Source: an uncultured Clostridia bacterium (GTDB lineage Bacteria; Bacillota; Clostridia; Christensenellales; Borkfalkiaceae). Taken from it: DNA of 7,340 nucleotides. Position numbers and translations under genes: made by a program. Under the pieces are notes generated by a model, which saw only the letters and a program-made list of their open reading frames with translations, had not been told where the DNA came from and did not search any database. Positions 4,846 to 7,340 of this stretch are shown one piece after another. The stretch is taken from the NCBI GenBank assembly GCA_934254755.1, contig CAKQMM010000050.1:1-7340 (forward strand). Reading direction: 5' to 3'. How positions within the stretch are numbered: the stretch's first letter is position 1; the number at the start of each line of letters is the position of its first letter.

Positions 4846-5799
4846 TTAAAACCTTATTGATACGTCGCCCGCGTTTACGGCAACAAGTTCGCCGCCCATT
4901 TCGACCATAAGCGCGCCGCTATCCGATATACCCGAAACGGTGGCGGTAAATTCTTCGGCTCCGCTCACGACCCGCACGGTTTTACCCGTTAAAATCGACC
5001 TGCGCTTATACTCCTCAAAAAACTTTCCGCTTAAAATTTCGCTTTCAAAGTTTTCTGAATTTTTGATAATTTCGGCAATCAAATCGTTAAGGTTTATCTT
5101 TACTCCGCTTTCGCTTTCGATATTGCTTGCAACGTTTTTCAGCTCTTCCGGAAGCTTTCCGTTCAAAACGTTTATTCCGATGCCGACGATAGCGTATTTT
5201 AACTTTTGCGTTTCAAAATCGACCACCGCTTCCGTCAAAATGCCGCAAATTTTTTTGCCGTTCATAAATAGGTCGTTCACCCACTTGACGCCTACCCCGC
5301 CGCCCGTAAAACTTTCAATCGCGCGCGCCGTCATGCTCGCCGCGTAAGAGGTGATTTTAACCCCCAAGCGGATATCGAGCGGCGCTTTTAATAAAACGCT
5401 CATGTATACGCCTACGTTCTCGGGCGAATAAAAGGGGCGCGAAAACCTACCCCTGCCGCCGCTTTGCTTTTTCGCGATAACGGCGCACACGTTTTCGCCA
5501 CGCTCGGCAAGGTCTTTTAAATAGTCGTTGGTGCTTTTAACTTCGTCTAAAACTATAATTTCGCCGCGGGGGCTATCGTCAAGCCGCGCGGATATCGCAC
5601 CTGCGGAAATTCCGCCGCCGCCCTCGTACTTATACCCGCCGTTCGTTTTTGCTAAGATTTTGCACCCGCGCTTTTTGAGCAAACCCACGCTTTTTGAAAC
5701 CGCCGCGCGGGTTATATTCAACGCCTCGGCTATCTCTTCGCCCGAAACGTAATCTTTTTTACGAATTAAAATTTTTAAAATCTCGTCAACGGTCGTCAT
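4846..5799 (-). CDS. birA: BirA bifunctional biotin-protein ligase and biotin operon repressor
   Basis: With the ATG at 5799 the protein has 317 residues and three parts. The N-terminal winged helix-turn-helix is at about 1-58 (SGEEIAEALNITRAAVSKSV). The catalytic ligase domain is at about 80-265: KSTNDYL (88-94), GGRGRFSR (114-121, the biotinyl-AMP loop), VKWVNDLFMNGKK (171-183, Lys183 in the catalytic position) and GIGINV (206-211). A small C-terminal beta domain ends in SIRF. The enzyme makes biotinyl-AMP, biotinylates carboxyl carrier proteins and, when these are saturated, dimerises on operators. KWVND has Val where KWPND is usual; the other catalytic residues are present. A TTG at 5838 would add 13 residues but lies inside the -35/operator, so I reject it. 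The ATG lies only 6 nt after TATAAT, with no Shine-Dalgarno, so the mRNA is probably leaderless. Confidence 0.93.
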   Translation of the reverse strand: MTTVDEILKILIRKKDYVSGEEIAEALNITRAAVSKSVGLLKKRGCKILAKTNGGYKYEGGGGISAGAISARLDDSPRGEIIVLDEVKSTNDYLKDLAERGENVCAVIAKKQSGGRGRFSRPFYSPENVGVYMSVLLKAPLDIRLGVKITSYAASMTARAIESFTGGGVGVKWVNDLFMNGKKICGILTEAVVDFETQKLKYAIVGIGINVLNGKLPEELKNVASNIESESGVKINLNDLIAEIIKNSENFESEILSGKFFEEYKRRSILTGKTVRVVSGAEEFTATVSGISDSGALMVEMGGELVAVNAGDVSIRF

Positions 5800-5805
5800 A
5801 AGCGT

Positions 5806-5834
5806 ATTATATATTTGCAAAATAAAATTGTCAA
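5806..5834 (-). promoter_or_regulatory. Consensus sigma-A promoter of birA-bioY
   Basis: Read on the minus strand: TTGACA (5834-5829), a 17-bp spacer, then TATAAT (5811-5806), a perfect match in both boxes. The ATG follows after 6 nt (ACGCTT), so the expected start of transcription is the A of the ATG or a base or two from it. Confidence 0.9.
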
Positions 5835-5860
5835 CCAAATTCGCGCTTTGGTTGACAATT
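5817..5860 (-). terminator. Possible terminator of the WbsX-like gene formed by the same inverted repeat
   Basis: On the minus strand the 14-bp stem begins 16 nt after the WbsX-like stop and is followed by TTATTTTG, making AATTTTATTTTG with the end of the arm. The stem is AT-rich, so efficiency may be moderate. If it works, one element ends the upstream gene and controls the next. Confidence 0.5.
5826..5860. promoter_or_regulatory. BirA-type operator: 14-bp perfect inverted repeat overlapping the -35 box
   Basis: AATTGTCAACCAAA (5826-5839) and TTTGGTTGACAATT (5847-5860) are exact complements around 7 nt. The core TTGTCAACC, 13 nt, GGTTGACAA has the form of BirA operators (TTGTnAACC...GGTTnACAA), though the spacer is shorter than the 16 nt of the E. 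coli bio operator. It contains the TTGACA of the birA promoter, so binding should block RNA polymerase: self-repression by BirA with biotinyl-AMP. That the bound protein is BirA is inferred from the motif and the adjacent gene. Confidence 0.85.
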
Positions 5861-5876
5861 ATTGATAAACGCTTGT

Positions 5877-6965
5877 TTAATCTTTAAAGACTTCTTTGAT
5901 TGCCTGTAAATATTCATACCCGTAAAGGTCGTCGGGGAGAAGGTAACTGCCCTCCGTCCACTCGTTCCAACTGTTTAAGGTAATCATCGGCGCGCGCGTT
6001 TCAAGCGCAAAGTCTTTCGCCTTGCGAAACGCCGCTTTTATGTTTTCGGGCGTACAATCGGTGGTTATATTCGCTTTAAGTTTATAAAAGCGGGGGTTAT
6101 TGTCCCAACCGAGAGATACGTGCGGGTAGAAACAGCCCGTTTTATTTTGCGCAAGGCTTTGATACTCGAACGCGTCGGCGGCAACTTCGTTATACGGGCG
6201 GTTAACGTTAGTAACATGGGCGAACTGGTAGTTGGTGCAAGATTTAAAGCCGATAAGCTTAACTGCGTCGAACTGCGAAATAAGCTCGTCGCCCACCTTT
6301 ATTTTTTCGGCCGCACCGTAAACAATCGCCTGAAAATGCACCCCTTTAAGCCCCGCTTTTTTCGCTTCGGCATCTAAATATTCAATCGCTTTTTTCGCTT
6401 CCGTAATCCCGCCGAAAGTATCTATAAAGTTTTGAACGTTATAGATAGCCAAAAGCGCTTCGCCGTTCGCTTTGTAATAGTTTTCACGCTTAAAATAGCC
6501 TAAAAAGCGGCGGCTAATCTCGCCGTAATAATCTTCCGGTACGGTTTTGCCGAGCCATATAAAGGGGGTTTTTTCGTCCGATATGCGCTTATCCCAAGTG
6601 GAATCGGCGTCGTGATTAGCCCACATTATATAAAACTTCATTTTTTGGTTGTTTTTGGCGCGCAAAAAGCCTTCGTCCAAGCACTGCTCTAAAAACGGAC
6701 GGCGGTCGAACCAGTACCAGTCGTAAATAAAGGTATTCACCCCGTAAGACGCGGCAAGGTCGATTTGCTCTTCCATCGTTTCGGGGTCGGCTTCGTCTTT
6801 ATATCCTAAAAGAGGCTTTCTCGGCCACAAATGCCCCTCGAATTTCGGCGCGGCGGCTTTAACCGTCTGCCACTCGCCGACGCCTTCCGGCCAGAACATT
6901 TTCGCGCGGGGTTCTTTACCCGTATAAGACGGCCATACGTATGCCGCCACGTCGATTTTTTGCAT
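5877..6965 (-). CDS. WbsX/GH99-like glycan-active protein
   Basis: A 362-residue protein with the length and motif order of the WbsX-like (glycoside hydrolase 99-like) TIM-barrel group. Near the start are AAYVWPSYTG (7-16) and HLWPRKPLLGYKDEADPE (45-62). Then come FIYDWYWFDRRP (79-90), KFYIMWANHD (110-119), SLGWDNNPR (284-292) and the C-terminal signature TLNSWNEWTEGSYLLPD (329-345). Related proteins are found in O-antigen and capsule clusters, where the group was named as a glycosyltransferase, and the fold is that of endo-acting glycosidases; which activity this one has cannot be told. There is no signal peptide, so it should act in the cytoplasm. No sugar-pathway genes surround it. The ATG at 6965 has GGGAG (6972-6976) 6 nt upstream, and a good promoter precedes it, so it is probably transcribed alone. 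Confidence 0.85.
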   Translation of the reverse strand: MQKIDVAAYVWPSYTGKEPRAKMFWPEGVGEWQTVKAAAPKFEGHLWPRKPLLGYKDEADPETMEEQIDLAASYGVNTFIYDWYWFDRRPFLEQCLDEGFLRAKNNQKMKFYIMWANHDADSTWDKRISDEKTPFIWLGKTVPEDYYGEISRRFLGYFKRENYYKANGEALLAIYNVQNFIDTFGGITEAKKAIEYLDAEAKKAGLKGVHFQAIVYGAAEKIKVGDELISQFDAVKLIGFKSCTNYQFAHVTNVNRPYNEVAADAFEYQSLAQNKTGCFYPHVSLGWDNNPRFYKLKANITTDCTPENIKAAFRKAKDFALETRAPMITLNSWNEWTEGSYLLPDDLYGYEYLQAIKEVFKD

Positions 6966-6987
6966 AATCAGCTCCCGTTTTTATTTA

Positions 6988-7016
6988 ATTTTACCGCTGT
7001 TTAATCAATCGGTCAA
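6988..7016 (-). promoter_or_regulatory. Sigma-A promoter of the WbsX-like gene
   Basis: On the minus strand TTGACC (7016-7011), 17 bp and TAAAAT (6993-6988) match the consensus at 5/6 and 5/6 with ideal spacing. Transcription would begin near 6981, giving a leader of about 16 nt that holds the GGGAG ribosome binding site. No operator-like repeat is seen. Confidence 0.7.
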
Positions 7017-7098
7017 CATGGGTAATTTCAAATTTTACACGAGTATTTTAATCTTTTAAAATCGCGCCGCATAGCCGAGGGCAAGGGGAGAATTACGG

Positions 7099-7132
7099 CG
7101 TAAAAATAGCGGCGCGGAAAATTCCGCACCGC
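7099..7132 (-). terminator. Rho-independent terminator of glyS
   Basis: On the minus strand GCGGTGCGGAA (7132-7122) pairs with TTCCGCGCCGC (7119-7109) over 11 positions with one G-U, around TT, followed by TATTTTTACG. It starts 13 nt after the glyS stop codon, and on the plus strand there is no T-tract, so it acts for glyS. Confidence 0.87.
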
Positions 7133-7145
7133 CAAAATTGTTTAA

Positions 7146-7340
7146 TTAAAATTCGACTTTTTCCGCAATAAAGTCCACAAGTTTTTCGATGGGGAGCCTT
7201 ACTTGCTGCATGGTGTCCCTGTCGCGAACGGTAACCGCGCCGTCTTCGAGAGTGTCGAAGTCAACGGTTATCGAATAGGGTGTACCTATCTCGTCCTGAC
7301 GGCGGTAGCGTTTGCCGATCGAACCCGCCTCATCGTACTC
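7146..7340 (-). CDS. glyS: Glycyl-tRNA synthetase, homodimeric type, C-terminal 64 residues
   Basis: The frame is open from the right edge to TAA at 7146-7148; most of the gene lies outside. The residues are the highly conserved end of the anticodon-binding domain of class II glycyl-tRNA synthetase of the single-chain, alpha-2 type: [18 protein letters not shown], then [10 protein letters not shown], then [15 protein letters not shown], ending in [14 protein letters not shown]. This domain recognises the tRNA-Gly anticodon; the catalytic part is missing here. The family usually has Cys in GTPYC, here Ser. This form, rather than the separate alpha and beta chains of many bacteria, occurs in Firmicutes among others. 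A terminator follows directly, so it is the last gene of its transcript. Confidence 0.95.
   Translation of the reverse strand, partial: EYDEAGSIGKRYRRQDEIGTPYSITVDFDTLEDGAVTVRDRDTMQQVRLPIEKLVDFIAEKVEF

Noticed and set aside
4940..5347. 135-codon plus-strand frame opposite birA
   Set aside because: Antisense shadow of the conserved ligase domain; its product is Ser/Thr/Leu/Phe-rich without motifs.
5800..5838. TTG start extending BirA by 13 residues
   Set aside because: The codon lies inside the operator and upstream of the -10 box, so it would not be on the transcript from the consensus promoter.

Overview
The window looks like chromosome from an uncultured, endospore-forming Firmicute of the Clostridia type. 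The basis is a SpoIVFA/SpoIVFB pair, strong AGGAG-type ribosome binding sites, a homodimeric-type glycyl-tRNA synthetase, a DegV protein, and small lysine-rich ORFs resembling unnamed clostridial peptides. Coding bases lean to GCG/GCC/TTT with AT-rich spacers. I assign no species. No phage, transposase, CRISPR array, rRNA or tRNA is visible.

Layout. 1-149 (minus): 5' end of an exported or membrane-anchored protein of unknown function. 285-1945 (minus): spoIVFA-spoIVFB, a 13-nt overlapping pair for an intramembrane protease and its regulator. 2089-2273 (plus, divergent): two tiny ORFs of 24 and 36 codons joined by a TAATG stop/start overlap behind a perfect AAGGAGGT. 2274-3092: about 820 nt without a convincing gene. 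Its first 290 nt hold nested inverted repeats ending in a strong terminator; the rest holds short hairpins, an interspersed-repeat-like stretch and a degenerate 7-bp repeat running up to the next ribosome binding site. 3108-4031 (plus): degV. 4137-4166: a hairpin that can terminate both degV and the convergent bioY. 4248-5799 (minus): birA then bioY, a biotin-sensing and biotin-uptake operon. 5877-6965 (minus): a WbsX/GH99-like protein with its own promoter. 7146-7340 (minus): C-terminus of glycyl-tRNA synthetase, followed by its terminator.

How the genes work together. The clearest circuit is birA-bioY. A consensus promoter (TTGACA, 17 bp, TATAAT) drives the operon. Its -35 box lies inside a 14+14-bp perfect inverted repeat of BirA-operator type (TTGTCAACC...GGTTGACAA), so biotin-loaded BirA should repress both its own gene and the importer. 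The promoter sits so close to the birA ATG that the mRNA should be leaderless or nearly so. The same inverted repeat, followed by a T-rich tract, could also terminate the upstream WbsX-like gene. The spoIVF pair would act in the mother cell at the outer forespore membrane to release active sigma-K. The least explained part is the micro-ORF pair and its structured 3' region, which is the best candidate here for something undescribed.
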